Shown one piece after another: positions 26,340 through 35,446 of a stretch of 39,956 nt of DNA (the first letter of the stretch is position 1; the number at the start of each line of letters is the position of its first letter). The stretch comes from Gloeocapsa sp. UFS-A4-WI-NPMV-4B04 (GTDB lineage: Bacteria; Cyanobacteriota; Cyanobacteriia; Cyanobacteriales; Chroococcidiopsidaceae). Under the pieces are notes generated by a model. That model had not been told where the DNA came from and made no database searches. It saw only the letters and a program-made list of their open reading frames with translations. The translations under genes were made by a program, and so were the position numbers. The stretch is taken from positions 1-39,956 of the forward strand of contig JAHHHE010000023.1 in the NCBI GenBank assembly GCA_019359535.1, written 5' to 3'.

Positions 26340-26859
26340 TTAAGGCAAACCAAATAAATATGGACGGTAAAACAATATAGTCCATAAAAGCACTACAAAC
26401 AGATTAACTACCAAAGTAGCTAAAGTTTATTTCTTCGTCTTTGCTTTAAGAATAGTAAATTTTATACAAATAGTTGCGGTTTTGCCGTACTATATTAATG
26501 TCTTTGACTATAATCAATTTTTTTGTTAGCTTAGATTGCAATTATAAAATTTAAGTAACATATCTACGCTTCCGACAATTATTCTGAAGTATATCAGAAA
26601 CAAAAACCTTGTCTACTACTTGTAGTGTAAATTTACAAAAATAATTCTATATATAGTGTCCGCAGCGGAAGCTGTATAAAAAAACAACTCAGCTTTTAGG
26701 CTTAAATGCCTTAATTAAGCTATTTTTACAAAAATATACAGGGTAGAAATATTAAATATACTTATCTAAAAAATTCCTCAGTTCAAACTGCTAGGACTTA
26801 CGCAAATTGAAACTTAAAGCACTATTTGTAGAGGTAGGGTGAGCAATGCCGGACTACAG
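26340..26859. other. 520 bp AT-rich gap between nagA and chlM
   Basis: No gene. Near the right end (26790-26806) the motif AGGACTTACGCAA occurs; a related ACTTACGCA begins the repeat at 32403. The chlM promoter should lie in the left part. I see no terminator with a clear T-run for nagA. Confidence 0.5.
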
Positions 26860-28101
26860 TTAAATGTAAAAATCTTTACTAGGGTTACTCAGCGCATTTG
26901 ATATTAGTCTGCTAAATGTAAGTAAATTAATAGATTCATCTAGCTGCCAGCGCAACAATTGGCTTGCGGGACTACCGAGGATGCTTGTAAGACCGATCGC
27001 TTGTCGGGGTGCAACAGTAGCTAGAGCGATCGCACTTTCCACTTCACAAATACCCCAGCGTACTAAATTCTGCACTCCCACAAGCATTGGCAGAGTTGTT
27101 CCAGATAGTGTACCGTCTGGCAATCGTGCCGTGCCATTTTTCACAGTTATCTGCCGCTTATCCCAAGGATAAACCCCGTCTGGTAATCCTAATGGTGCTA
27201 AAGCATCACTGACGAGAAAAATTCCTTGTTCGTAACAACTCGCTCGTAGCAACAACTCAATCATTATTGGACTAATATGTTCACCATCGGCAATTAGTCC
27301 ACACTTAACACTCGGATGCACAAGTGCAGCGCCTAATAATCCTGGTTCACGGTGATGCAGTCCCGGCATGGCATTAAAAGCATGAGTCACCATTGTTGCT
27401 CCCAAATCAAAGGCGCGTTGTGCTTCAGTAGCTGTAGCTAGGGAATGACCGAGACTAACTGTAATGCCCAAAGAACGTAAATAAGGAATTGCAACTCTTG
27501 TTACATCTAACTCTGGTGCTAAAGTAATGACTTTCACAATGTCTGCGTAATTGCCTAAAACGCACTGTATTTGCTCAATTGTGAGTGGTAACAAATATTC
27601 TGCTGGATGTGCGCCTCGCTTTTGGGGATTTAAAAATGGACCTTCTAGATGTACACCGACGATTTGGGCAGCTGGCTGATGTATTGATTTGCGACTTTGA
27701 ACAAAATCAGCAATAACAGATAGCGATCGCCCAATATTATCTACTGACGTTGTAACAAGCGTTGGTAAAAAGGCATCTACTCCTTGTTGCCACAGAAATT
27801 CGGATATTTTTTGCAAAAAATCGCCATCGTCTAAACTTAAATCATTAAATGTCTTGCCTAGCGCTCCATTAATCTGCAAATCAACGCCACCTAACGAAAT
27901 CCAATCTCCTGATACATCTAAAACTTGTATATCTGGTGGCATATGTTGGGATGCATTCTGGGATGTATTCATTGGCAGAATTTGGGCAATCCTACCTTGG
28001 GCATCAATCGAAATTTGCTGCAAGCCTGTATAACTCGGTAGCCGAGCATTGATAATATCCAGAGCGATCGCATTTGCCACTAATATTGATTCACTCATCA
28101 C
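26860..28101 (-). CDS. nagA: N-acetylglucosamine-6-phosphate deacetylase
   Basis: NagA deacetylates GlcNAc 6-phosphate to glucosamine 6-phosphate in amino-sugar recycling. The 413-residue amidohydrolase shows GGVDLQINGALG (early metal region), GVHLEGPFLNPQKRGAHP, VSLGHSLATATEAQRAF, VTHAFNAMPGLHHREPGLLG, LIADGEHI and LVSDALAPLGLPDG with the catalytic aspartate. Length is slightly above the family's usual 380-390. Two adjacent ATGs (28101 and 28098) are possible starts. It is divergent from purE with only 63 bp between them. Confidence 0.95.
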   Translation of the reverse strand: MMSESILVANAIALDIINARLPSYTGLQQISIDAQGRIAQILPMNTSQNASQHMPPDIQVLDVSGDWISLGGVDLQINGALGKTFNDLSLDDGDFLQKISEFLWQQGVDAFLPTLVTTSVDNIGRSLSVIADFVQSRKSIHQPAAQIVGVHLEGPFLNPQKRGAHPAEYLLPLTIEQIQCVLGNYADIVKVITLAPELDVTRVAIPYLRSLGITVSLGHSLATATEAQRAFDLGATMVTHAFNAMPGLHHREPGLLGAALVHPSVKCGLIADGEHISPIMIELLLRASCYEQGIFLVSDALAPLGLPDGVYPWDKRQITVKNGTARLPDGTLSGTTLPMLVGVQNLVRWGICEVESAIALATVAPRQAIGLTSILGSPASQLLRWQLDESINLLTFSRLISNALSNPSKDFYI

Positions 28102-28164
28102 ATTTGCCTAACTTGTAAATCCAAAAACAAATCCAGTTTATAACTAACTGCTCATCTACCTCAT

Positions 28165-28683
28165 ATGACTCAACCACTAATCGGCATTATCATGGGTAGC
28201 GATTCTGATTTGCCTACTATGCAAGACGCGATCGCTCTTTGTGCAGAATTCGGTATTAAGTGCGAAGTAGCGATCATCAGCGCTCACCGCACTCCTGAAC
28301 GCATGGTAGAGTACGCCAAGTCAGCCCATCAACGCGGGATTAAAGTAATTATCGCTGGTGCTGGCGGAGCCGCTCATTTACCGGGTATGGTTGCTTCACT
28401 AACACCACTGCCTGTCATTGGTGTTCCAGTAGCTAGTCGTCATTTACAGGGACTAGATTCGCTGTATTCTATTGTACAGATGCCAGCTGGTATCCCTGTT
28501 GCTACAGTTGCGATCGGTAATGCCAAAAACGCTGGGTTGTTAGCAGTACAAATTCTTGCTACTCATCAACCAGAATTACTACAGCAAGTGCAACTCTATC
28601 GCCAAGCTTTAGCTGCATCTGTGAGCGAGAAGCAAAATAAATTAGACAAGCTAGGATACCAGCAGTATTTATCGCAAATGTGA
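28165..28683 (+). CDS. purE: N5-carboxyaminoimidazole ribonucleotide mutase
   Basis: PurE moves the carboxylate of N5-CAIR to give CAIR in purine synthesis. The 172-residue product starts [20 protein letters not shown] and contains [15 protein letters not shown] (conserved His), [14 protein letters not shown], and [20 protein letters not shown] with [20 protein letters not shown]. All are standard class I PurE elements at standard length. It is divergent from nagA; promoters of both genes must share 63 bp. A stem-loop follows the stop. Confidence 0.98.
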   Translation: MTQPLIGIIMGSDSDLPTMQDAIALCAEFGIKCEVAIISAHRTPERMVEYAKSAHQRGIKVIIAGAGGAAHLPGMVASLTPLPVIGVPVASRHLQGLDSLYSIVQMPAGIPVATVAIGNAKNAGLLAVQILATHQPELLQQVQLYRQALAASVSEKQNKLDKLGYQQYLSQM

Positions 28684-28691
28684 TCAAAAAG

Positions 28692-28725
28692 CTCAGTGCC
28701 ATTTACCGTAATACCTGACACTGAG
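28692..28725 (+). terminator. Possible purE terminator
   Basis: CTCAGTG (28692-28698) and CACTGAG (28719-28725) form a 7-bp stem with a 20-base loop, followed by ATAAATTTT, starting 9 bp after the purE stop. The loop is long, so this is moderate evidence. Confidence 0.5.
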
Positions 28726-28783
28726 ATAAATTTTAATTCTGCACTTACAATGTGGACAGCTTGCTTCTTTTGTGTATTCTTCG

Positions 28784-30088
28784 TTAAGAACTAGCTATAG
28801 AAGTAACAAAGAAATCAGAGCCAAACGTCAGTGGTAAATCTGTTTCTGGGTCAATTATAACTAAGGTATCAACATTATCTTGAGTATTTTGAGGAGTAGC
28901 AGTACTTCCCGTCAAGATACTTTCTACATTAACGCTGCGTCCTAGAATCGTACCTAAAATAGTTTGCGCTGCCGAAGTTGCCGATGTACTCTGCACCGTT
29001 GAATTATTAACATCACTCGGTTTCTCACTAGTAACTAAATTAGAGGTAGCGTTGAGATTATTGTAAGACTGATTATTAACAATTAGTCTTTGAGCAACAA
29101 ATTGTGTACCCAAAAATTTAGAGCCACTGTAACGCGGTACTAATTGCCCTTCAATTTTGCTACCTTTGGGAATTAAAACTTTGCTCTCGGAGTTTTGAAT
29201 ATTATCTGCAACTTCTAATGTTAGGTTAATTGTTTCGTTAGGAGTTACAGCAACCTTATCAGAAGCGAGATATGTGACTGGAATCTTTGTACCTCTCATC
29301 ACTCTAAGCTGAGGATTTTGAGTATTAGAGCTATTTGTAGTTGTGGTAGTGGTACTATTAGTGGTAGTAGTTTGAGTGCTTGGTGTAGTCGCACGAACTA
29401 TATAGTTAGACGCTTCTAAATTGTTAGCAAGAGGCTGCAAATCTCCCTGATTTACCAAAGCTTGATAGATAAAAGCTGCTACGTCTCCACGAGTAGCAAC
29501 TTCATTTGGATTGAGATAAATTACATTTGGATAGTTGACAACTACACTTTTTTCAGTAGCTGCTGCAACCCCATTCACAGCGTATGTGGGAATTTCTGCG
29601 GTATCCCTAAAAACTTTCAATGTATCAGTTGTTTGAGTTTTAGGAGATAATCGCAAACCACTCGCCAGGGAAACTAAAACTTGAACTTTGGGAATTTCTT
29701 CACCGGGACGAAACTGGCGATTAGGGTAGCCGGACATAAATCCTGTTTCGTAAGCTTCCTTAATTGCGGGGGTAGCCCAATAATTAGCAGTAACGTCAGT
29801 AAATCCCCGTGCTTCTCGCACTTTATTTTCATTAAAAGCTTGACGGACGATTGCAGCAAATTGCGCTCTTGTTACTGGAGCATTTGGTTTAAATGTGCCA
29901 TCTGGAAAGCCACTAATAACATTTTCTTTTGCCAAAGCTTCGATAAAAGGACGCGCCCAGTGAGCTTCAACATCAGAAAATTCAGCCGCCATTACAGGAG
30001 CAGAAATTACAATAGGTGCAACTATGTTTGCTGTCATTCCGAGAGTTAGGAATACTGCACTTTTTGAAGTCCGACAAGGCATAGACAT
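28784..30088 (-). CDS. S-layer homology (SLH) domain secreted protein
   Basis: The 434-residue protein has a signal peptide (about 1-34, ending PVMAAEF) and three SLH repeats at about 35-215: FSDVEAHWARPFIEALAKEN with FPDGTFKPNAPVTRAQFAA; FTDVTANYWATPAIKEAYE with YPNRQFRPGEEIPKVQVL; and the third with YAVNGVAAATEKSVVV. SLH domains bind cell-wall-linked polymer. A Thr/Ser/Asn-rich linker (about 230-260) leads to a C-terminal domain (about 265-420) with TLVIIDPETDLPLTFGSDFF, whose function I do not recognise. It lacks the OprB porin barrel seen in many cyanobacterial SLH proteins. It is divergent from amt. Confidence 0.88.
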   Translation of the reverse strand: MSMPCRTSKSAVFLTLGMTANIVAPIVISAPVMAAEFSDVEAHWARPFIEALAKENVISGFPDGTFKPNAPVTRAQFAAIVRQAFNENKVREARGFTDVTANYWATPAIKEAYETGFMSGYPNRQFRPGEEIPKVQVLVSLASGLRLSPKTQTTDTLKVFRDTAEIPTYAVNGVAAATEKSVVVNYPNVIYLNPNEVATRGDVAAFIYQALVNQGDLQPLANNLEASNYIVRATTPSTQTTTTNSTTTTTTNSSNTQNPQLRVMRGTKIPVTYLASDKVAVTPNETINLTLEVADNIQNSESKVLIPKGSKIEGQLVPRYSGSKFLGTQFVAQRLIVNNQSYNNLNATSNLVTSEKPSDVNNSTVQSTSATSAAQTILGTILGRSVNVESILTGSTATPQNTQDNVDTLVIIDPETDLPLTFGSDFFVTSIASS

Positions 30089-30155
30089 TAAAAATGTCCT
30101 CCACCGATTATTTAAAACGTTTTCATCGTAACTTTAAAATTTTTAAGTAAAGACA

Positions 30156-30217
30156 GTATTTTTACGGTAGTTTCTATTGTTAATTTCCAGGAACTCGTAT
30201 TTTTACGTAGTTCCTAT
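30156..30217. promoter_or_regulatory. Paired direct repeats with an embedded hairpin upstream of the SLH gene
   Basis: GTATTTTTACGGTAGTTTC-TAT (30156-30177) recurs as GTATTTTTACGTAGTTCC-TAT (30197-30217), starts 41 bp apart, close to four helical turns. The second copy is also part of GGAACTCGTA...TACGTAGTTCC (30190-30214), a hairpin with a one-base bulge. It lies 68-129 bp upstream of the SLH start. Likely operator or promoter-proximal element; the protein is unknown. Confidence 0.5.
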
Positions 30218-30420
30218 CTGTTCGTAGCAGTTTGTAACAGGAAAAGTTTGTCCAACACAAAGAAGTAGTTAAGAGCAACGTATACAGTAGTCATTATGAC
30301 TTCTGGTTGCTTATAAAGTCACTATTGGGTTAAAGCCTAAAGCTCCATTCATAAAGGAGTGAGTTTTCCTGTCTCCTATAATTTGTGATGGCAGCCTGGC
30401 AGGAGTAACGCCAAAATAAT

Positions 30421-30434
30421 GTAATGTTTTATAC
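30421..30434 (+). promoter_or_regulatory. NtcA-type box upstream of amt
   Basis: GTAATGTTTTATAC fits the NtcA consensus GTA-N8-TAC. A TACAAA hexamer 21 bp further (30456-30461) could be the -10 element, the spacing of NtcA-activated promoters. NtcA control of ammonium transporter genes under nitrogen limitation is established in cyanobacteria. The site is 117 bp upstream of the amt start codon. Confidence 0.6.
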
Positions 30435-30551
30435 AGAATAAAAAGTTCAAAAAGTACAAAATCAAACTTTTAAAAGGCATCAGTTGATTAAAGGCATTGT
30501 GATTAAGTCAGAGGTTGTGTTTTCACAGGTTAAGGATGGGTTCGAGTGGTG

Positions 30552-32141
30552 ATGAAAATAAAGCATAAGAAAAGACGGATATCTACAACTTGGGATACCT
30601 GTCCTAAAAATGCCTCGAATGTCACGCAGTTGCAGTTAGCGATTAAACGTTTATCTCCTAGTTGGCAAGCTTGCATACCACTAGCTTGCATAATTGTGCT
30701 GGCATGGAGTTATGTGGCGGTTGCTCAGGATGCTACACCTGCTGCGGGCCCGACAACAGCAGAGTTGAAAGTAGCGTTGGATACACTGTGGGTGGCGATC
30801 GCCGCCTTCTTGGTATTCTTCATGAACGCTGGCTTTTGTATGTTAGAGACTGGCTTGTGCCGTCAGAAAAATGCCGTCAACGTTCTCGCCAAAAACTTGA
30901 TTGTATTTGCTCTGGCAACGGTTGCATTTTGGGCAATTGGTTTTGGAATAATGTTTGGCGATGGCAATAGCTTCTTAGGTCTAAACGGATTTTTCCTTCA
31001 AGGAGCTGATAACAGCCCTGCGACAGGAGATGCCTATCAAGGTGTATTCAGCGCTCTTAATTGGACGGGTGTTCCCCTTGCTGCCAAGTTCTTATTCCAG
31101 CTGGTGTTTGCAGGAACAGCAGCAACGATTGTTTCGGGAGCAGTTGCCGAAAGAATTAAATTTGTTGACTTTTTGGTCTTCAGCCTATTACTTGTAGGTA
31201 TCATCTACCCAATAACCGGACACTGGATTTGGGGCGGTGGCTGGCTGTATAAAGCAGGCTTCTGGGATTTTGCGGGTTCAACCGTAGTTCACTCGGTAGG
31301 TGGCTGGGCGGCTTTAATGGGAGCAGCATTCCTGGGGCCACGGATTGGTAGATATGAAGGTCGGGAAAGTGTTGCTATGCCGGGACACAACCTGAGTATT
31401 GCTACCTTGGGTACTTTAATTCTATGGCTAGGCTGGTTTGGGTTTAATCCTGGTTCAGTTATGGCAGCTGATCCAAGTGCGATTACTCATATTGCTTTAA
31501 CTACCAACATGGCAGGTGCTGCTGGTGGAATTGCGGCAACAATCACAGCTTGGCTATATCTAGGTAAGCCTGATCTCTCAATGATTATCAATGGCATCTT
31601 GGCGGGCTTGGTTGGAGTTACAGCTGCTTGTGCTTACATCACAATTAGCAGTGCTTTAGTGATTGGTTTGATTGCTGGAATTATCGTAGTTTTCGCTGTC
31701 ACATTTTTTGACAAACTCAGAATTGATGATCCAGTAGGAGCAATTTCAGTTCACCTTGTCTGCGGCACTTGGGGTACTTTGGCAGTAGGTTTGTTTAGTG
31801 TTGGTCCTAGTGTCTACTCGTGGTACGGTGAAGGTCTTGGTCCAGCGAAAGGGTTATTTGTAGGAGGCGGTATTGGTCAGCTAATTACTCAGTTGATTGG
31901 TGTTGTCTCAGTGGGAGGCATGATAGTTCTCCTCAGTACAATATGCTGGCTAGTGCTGAAGGCTACCCTGGGCATTCGAGTGTCTCCTGAAGAAGAATTT
32001 GAAGGCTTAGATATTAGCGAACACGGTATGGAAGCCTACAGTGGATTTGTTAAGGACGTAAACTCAGACGGATTTAGTAATACTAGTTACTCAAGTGGCA
32101 AGTCTGGTAAAGCGAATGATCTCTCCAGTAAACCTTATTAG
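30552..32141 (+). CDS. amt: Ammonium transporter (Amt family)
   Basis: Amt proteins are trimeric channels for ammonium uptake. The product has a leader of about 60 residues with a hydrophobic stretch ([20 protein letters not shown]) that looks like a signal peptide, followed by the 11-helix core: [79 protein letters not shown] with the first pore histidine, and [16 protein letters not shown] with the second. The tail [20 protein letters not shown] is the conserved cytoplasmic C-terminus that allows GlnB/GlnK regulation. ATG 30552 or the in-frame GTG 30546 may be used; AAGGATGG precedes both. An NtcA-type box lies upstream. Confidence 0.96.
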   Translation: MKIKHKKRRISTTWDTCPKNASNVTQLQLAIKRLSPSWQACIPLACIIVLAWSYVAVAQDATPAAGPTTAELKVALDTLWVAIAAFLVFFMNAGFCMLETGLCRQKNAVNVLAKNLIVFALATVAFWAIGFGIMFGDGNSFLGLNGFFLQGADNSPATGDAYQGVFSALNWTGVPLAAKFLFQLVFAGTAATIVSGAVAERIKFVDFLVFSLLLVGIIYPITGHWIWGGGWLYKAGFWDFAGSTVVHSVGGWAALMGAAFLGPRIGRYEGRESVAMPGHNLSIATLGTLILWLGWFGFNPGSVMAADPSAITHIALTTNMAGAAGGIAATITAWLYLGKPDLSMIINGILAGLVGVTAACAYITISSALVIGLIAGIIVVFAVTFFDKLRIDDPVGAISVHLVCGTWGTLAVGLFSVGPSVYSWYGEGLGPAKGLFVGGGIGQLITQLIGVVSVGGMIVLLSTICWLVLKATLGIRVSPEEEFEGLDISEHGMEAYSGFVKDVNSDGFSNTSYSSGKSGKANDLSSKPY

Positions 32142-32151
32142 GCAGTTACAG

Positions 32152-32485
32152 AACTTATGCGGTTTACACCTGTCATGTTGAAAGTAATGTAACGCAGTGA
32201 AGCATCTTGTATATTCTTCACAATATTTGCGCTGTGTGCAGCTCGTTTAAGTGCCTATATCTTAAGTTCACTGATATTAAACCCGCTTCAGCTTTTAATT
32301 TTTAAGTATGAGGTGGGTTTCTTTCTGAGCTTGATTCAGCTAGTTTCTTCCCAGGATAAGATTACAGACACTTGTTAATTATTCTCCCCTGCTCCCTCAT
32401 AAAACTTACGCAGTTGCCGTATGTCATGTTGAGCAAAACGTAGCCTGAGCGAAGCATCTTGTATATTCTCTACTGCGCTGTCGCT
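32152..32485 (+). repeat. Two direct copies of a GTCATGTTGA...GAAGCATCTTGTATATTCT element
   Basis: Copy 1 is 32152-32240 and copy 2 is 32403-32485. Both begin ACTTAtGCgGTT-like, continue TGTCATGTTGA, and share GAAGCATCTTGTATATTCT exactly, with diverged bases between. They fill most of the gap after amt. A weak hairpin (AAACCC at 32279-32284, GGGTTT at 32315-32320, then CTTTCT) between the copies may be the amt terminator. Confidence 0.65.
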
Positions 32486-32651
32486 CCACAATTGTCAATG
32501 ACACGAATACGTCCAACTGCGTAACTCCTACACCGCTATGAGGTCACTAAACTGCCAATCGTGTACTACAACACCCTTCACATTAGGCTCATTGCCAAAC
32601 GAGGCAGTTGCTTGCATGAGTTGTCACAACAGATGATATCCCCTGCTGATT

Positions 32652-33040
32652 CTAGGCATTCCGCAGGCGATCGCGCCAACTTTTTACCAGTTCCCATTCC
32701 CGCGCCGGAGCAAAATTAAGTTTTCCTCCATCCTGCCATAGCACTCGCCAAGGCAAAACTTCATCTACCCAAGGTAATAATGATATTGAATTAACTCCTT
32801 AATGCCATCGTAATTCGTATCCGACACAATCAAATCACAATAACACTTTAGTAACGCTTCAACCGATTTTCGCGGATTGCTGGTGTCGGCATACACAACT
32901 TGGGTAATTATTGAATCTCTTTCGACCAATTCGCTATCAGGAGGCAAGGTAAGAACCGTAATGTCATCTGTTGATTGAGATCGTGCTAGGCTATGAATCG
33001 CAGGCAAGGCGATCAAAATATCGCTGATTCCTCCTAAAAG
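32652..33040 (-). pseudogene. Remnant of a glycosyltransferase (family 9-like N-terminus), frameshifted
   Basis: After an in-frame TAA at 33041-33043 the minus strand reads LLGGISDILIALPAIHSLAR, TVLTLPPDSELVERD and KCYCDLIVSDTNYDGI, the first ~80 residues of a GT9-like (ADP-heptose:LPS heptosyltransferase-type) fold. The frame closes at 32765. One base over, the sequence continues SISLLPWVDEVLPWRVLWQD and ends DRLRNA at a TAG (32652-32654). I do not recognise this second part with confidence; it may belong to a different glycosyltransferase. No start codon precedes the family N-terminus. I infer debris from a surface-polysaccharide gene. Confidence 0.5.
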
Positions 33041-33291
33041 TTACATAAACAAAGTTGTCCGCACGTTATTCTTCATAATCCAATAATATAGTCTGCATCA
33101 AAAATTCTTAAAAAGTTTTTTATACCTCTCTAGCTATACTTAATCGACAGTCATTTTTATAGCCACAGATTGATTTTATGTATATTGAAAAGCAGTAATA
33201 TTCTTTCTAGCCACGTATTAATTTCTCAAAAACTCACAGATAATTGTTCAGTAACAAATTATTTGATAAAAACAACAGGAGAACCATAAGC

Positions 33292-33612
33292 ATGAAAGTT
33301 TCTAATTTTTCCAAAGTAGCTGGCGCTAGCATAATTGTTGCAACCATAGCAATTATGCCATTATCTCTACCCGCCTCTGCACAGACTGATACTCAGCCTA
33401 CTACAACAACTCCTAATACAACAATAACTGAAGATAAAACCAGTCCTACTATTGACACCACGCCTTTCCAAGAAAGTAATAATGATCGAAATCCTAATTA
33501 CGGTTGGCTAGGTTTGCTTGGTTTAATTGGTTTAGCAAACTTGTTTCGCAAACCAAAAGCAACCGTTTATAGCGAACCTGATGTAACTACTCGCTCTACA
33601 AATAGATATTAA
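33292..33612 (+). CDS. Small secreted WGxxGxxG-type anchored protein
   Basis: From ATG 33292 the product is 106 residues: a signal peptide (about 1-31, ending PASAQTD), a Thr/Pro/Asn-rich spacer, and near the C-terminus NYGWLGLLGLIGLANLFRKP, a short hydrophobic stretch followed by basic residues. This is the WGxxG-type sorting or anchoring segment seen in small cyanobacterial exported proteins. AGGAG lies 10 bp upstream of this ATG; an earlier in-frame ATG at 33244 adds 16 residues that would spoil the signal peptide. The function is unknown. It sits alone among mobile-element debris, with a strong terminator after it. Confidence 0.75.
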   Translation: MKVSNFSKVAGASIIVATIAIMPLSLPASAQTDTQPTTTTPNTTITEDKTSPTIDTTPFQESNNDRNPNYGWLGLLGLIGLANLFRKPKATVYSEPDVTTRSTNRY

Positions 33613-33641
33613 ATAGTAGAACAGGTAAGATTTAAATTCAA

Positions 33642-33678
33642 AGGCAGAGTGATAAATTAAATCATTCTACCTTTTTTT
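33642..33678 (+). terminator. Rho-independent terminator of the WGxxGxxG-type gene
   Basis: AGGCAGAGTGAT pairs with ATCATTCTACCT (one mismatch, one G-T) around a 7-base loop, followed directly by seven T. It begins 30 bp after the stop codon. Confidence 0.85.
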
Positions 33679-33844
33679 AATATTATCTGAGGTATAGATA
33701 TAACAAGTAATTTGATACACAACAAGTTAATCTATATTTTTTTTTTGCGTCTTAAGAGAGTTAATAGCTTAAGCGCAATATTGCTATAGGGGCGGCTGTT
33801 TAATAAATTAGATCACTATATTTGGTAGTGCTGAATATTAATGG

Positions 33845-34045
33845 TTAACAACGAAGCGAGGCATTATCGGAATGGACAAAGTCATCGGAATTGGTCAATT
33901 TTTTGGAAAAAGATAAGCTTTTTTGTACCAGTCGTCCAACTCGTTGTCGCAGTGTATGGTTGCAGCGTTCAACCTAGCTAGGATCGGGTTCTTTGCCTAC
34001 AGCTTGATGTTGCAAACGACTATAACTCGTTACACTAATTTTGGT
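33845..34045 (-). pseudogene. IS1-family transposase C-terminal remnant
   Basis: The minus strand reads SRLQHQAVGKEPDPS, then an in-frame TAG (33974-33976), then VERCNHTLRQRVGRLVQKSL and SFSKKLTN, closing at TAA 33845-33847. Intact IS1-family transposases read AVGKExGxTxxIERxNNTLR with RLVRKTLSFSK, so the match is clear and the family's ERxNxTLRQR block is partly preserved (Asn-Asn changed to Cys-Asn). The upstream two thirds of the gene are missing. It lies next to dispersed repeat copy A2. Confidence 0.75.
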
Positions 34046-34116
34046 ACGAAAATCTTTTGACTAGGGCTTCATTTCTAATTTTCAATAATGATTTTCTTAA
34101 TTGTCTCACTTTAACA

Positions 34117-34272
34117 GTGGACAATTGACAATTGACAATTGACAATTGTCCCGATCTCAGGTTTAAATTCCCCACCATTTTTGGTGGATTGTTTGAGGTT
34201 GGGGAATAAAAATCCCTATCCTCAAACCTCACGAATAAATGTCAACTTTCAACTTTCAACTGTCAACTTTTT
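34117..34272 (+). repeat. Dispersed repeat copy A2 (reverse complement of 4807-4919)
   Basis: ACAATTGACAATTG tandem heptamers (34119-34146) and, at the far end, TCAACTTTCAACTTTCAACT (about 34240-34260) bracket a core that includes CCTCACGAATAAA and CCTCAAACC. It contains a central segment of about 43 bp, with ATTCCCCA and TGGGGAAT inverted at its ends, that copy A1 lacks. Confidence 0.85.
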
Positions 34273-34274
34273 AA

Positions 34275-34480
34275 TCTATCCAATTGCGAATCCGGTGACT
34301 GTGTCCACGCTGATAACCAAGTGGTGCTTGAATAATTCTCGTGACAGCATAGGTTTGAGCCAGAGGTCAATCATGTCGCGGCTGATACTGAACATCTGAC
34401 TCACATGGCTTTGGGTGTTCGCCGCGCTCAATTGCTGCAATCACTTTTTGCTGTAGTCATCCACTGTAAGCACTAGGCAT
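34275..34480 (-). pseudogene. IS630-type transposase N-terminal remnant
   Basis: ATG at 34480 on the minus strand reads MPSAYSG, an in-frame TGA, then LQQKVIAAIERGEHPK; one frame over comes SHVSQMFSISRDMIDLWLK; another frame gives GYQRGHSHRIRNW. In order these are the helix-turn-helix N-terminus of IS630-family transposases (QKVIAAIERGE, SQxFxISRxTIDxWLK, NYQRGxGHRIxDW). Two frameshifts and at least one stop show it is dead. Only about 65 codons remain; the catalytic DDE domain is absent. Confidence 0.75.
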
Positions 34481-34564
34481 TGCAGATTCTGGAGTTATCA
34501 ACGTTACTCATCCTATGCCGCAAGCCTATTGGCGATCGCTATATATCAATTAATTTACTTGAAT

Positions 34565-34605
34565 CAATAAAAAATAGTCTGTAACTCAATAAGAGTTACA
34601 GACTA
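34565..34605 (-). terminator. Strong terminator of the BON-domain gene
   Basis: TAGTCTGTAACTC (34575-34587) and GAGTTACAGACTA (34593-34605) form a perfect 13-bp stem with a 5-base loop. On the minus strand it is followed by TTTTTTATT. It lies 80 bp after the stop of the BON-domain gene. Confidence 0.9.
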
Positions 34606-34684
34606 CTAGACTAGTCACAACATATATGACGTTATATTTTGAGGTTTGATTTAGAGCAAAAATTTTTACTGAGCTTGGTGTTAT

Positions 34685-35149
34685 CTATTGTGGTTTTGCT
34701 GGAGCCACTACTGCCTTATTATTGACGCTTTGAACACCTTTAATTTCTTTTGCCAAAGTGTCAATTTTAGCCAGTTGTTCTGGAGTTGGAACTGTTCCAC
34801 TTACGGTTACAGCACCTGCTTCAGCTTCAATAGCTAACTGACTTGCTGGTAAATTTGCTTCCAACTTACTACGTACTTCGCTTTCTAAATCAGCATCAGC
34901 TCTAACTGCATCGCCACCAGTAGCATTATTTCGCTGCTCACGCGCTCGAATGTCAGAATTTAGCTGAGATCTACGAACTTCACTTGTTGCGTCACTTTGC
35001 GTTGTCTGAGCCGTGTCTACGGTTGGTGCTTCCGTGGTTTCGTTCGTACTATTAGGAGCATTAGTGCTGGTTTTTTCAACACCGTTCTCGCAAGCAACTG
35101 CACCAATAAGTAGTACGCCAGTAATTAGAACAGAAATAATCTTTTTCAT
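34685..35149 (-). CDS. BON-domain periplasmic lipoprotein
   Basis: From ATG 35149 (GGAG 7 bp upstream; an in-frame ATG at 35176 adds nine residues) the product is 154 residues. It has a lipoprotein-type signal, ISVLITGVLLIGAVAC, with the acylated Cys at residue 20, a Thr/Asn/Glu-rich linker, and a BON domain at about 90-150: ADLESEVRSKLEANLPASQL, AGAVTVSGTVPTPEQLAKID and IKGVQSVNN. BON domains bind phospholipid or stabilise the envelope under osmotic stress (OsmY/DolP-like). The lipobox residue at -3 is Ala rather than Leu, a little unusual. A stress-related role is supported by the stress-type protein gene upstream. Confidence 0.87.
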   Translation of the reverse strand: MKKIISVLITGVLLIGAVACENGVEKTSTNAPNSTNETTEAPTVDTAQTTQSDATSEVRRSQLNSDIRAREQRNNATGGDAVRADADLESEVRSKLEANLPASQLAIEAEAGAVTVSGTVPTPEQLAKIDTLAKEIKGVQSVNNKAVVAPAKPQ

Positions 35150-35290
35150 TTTTATACTCCAACTTAAATTTTTCAAGCTATAGGTGACTACTTATTAAAG
35201 CTGGAACTTACTTTAACTTCCAAAGATAGTTATTTAGATATTACAAGTGCCGTTGTATTATTCTTGCCTAATAAAATATTTTTTGGCAGA

Positions 35291-35330
35291 ACTTCTAGAA
35301 GCTAAAAAACTTAGAAAAGCCTCTAGAAGT
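35291..35330. other. Stem-loop between the BON gene and the stress-protein gene
   Basis: ACTTCTAGA (35291-35299) and TCTAGAAGT (35322-35330) are perfect 9-base arms, extended by GC/GC inside one mismatch, around a 16-base loop. No T-run follows on either strand, so its role is unclear. Confidence 0.5.
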
Positions 35331-35446
35331 GCAACTTAAATTCTACTCAAGACCAGGCAATATCTCCAGCTTGAAGATTCATCAGCCAACTAGCAGAGTT
35401 TATTTGAACTATGTGCTGAACTATTCTCTAGTTTGATCATAGAAAC

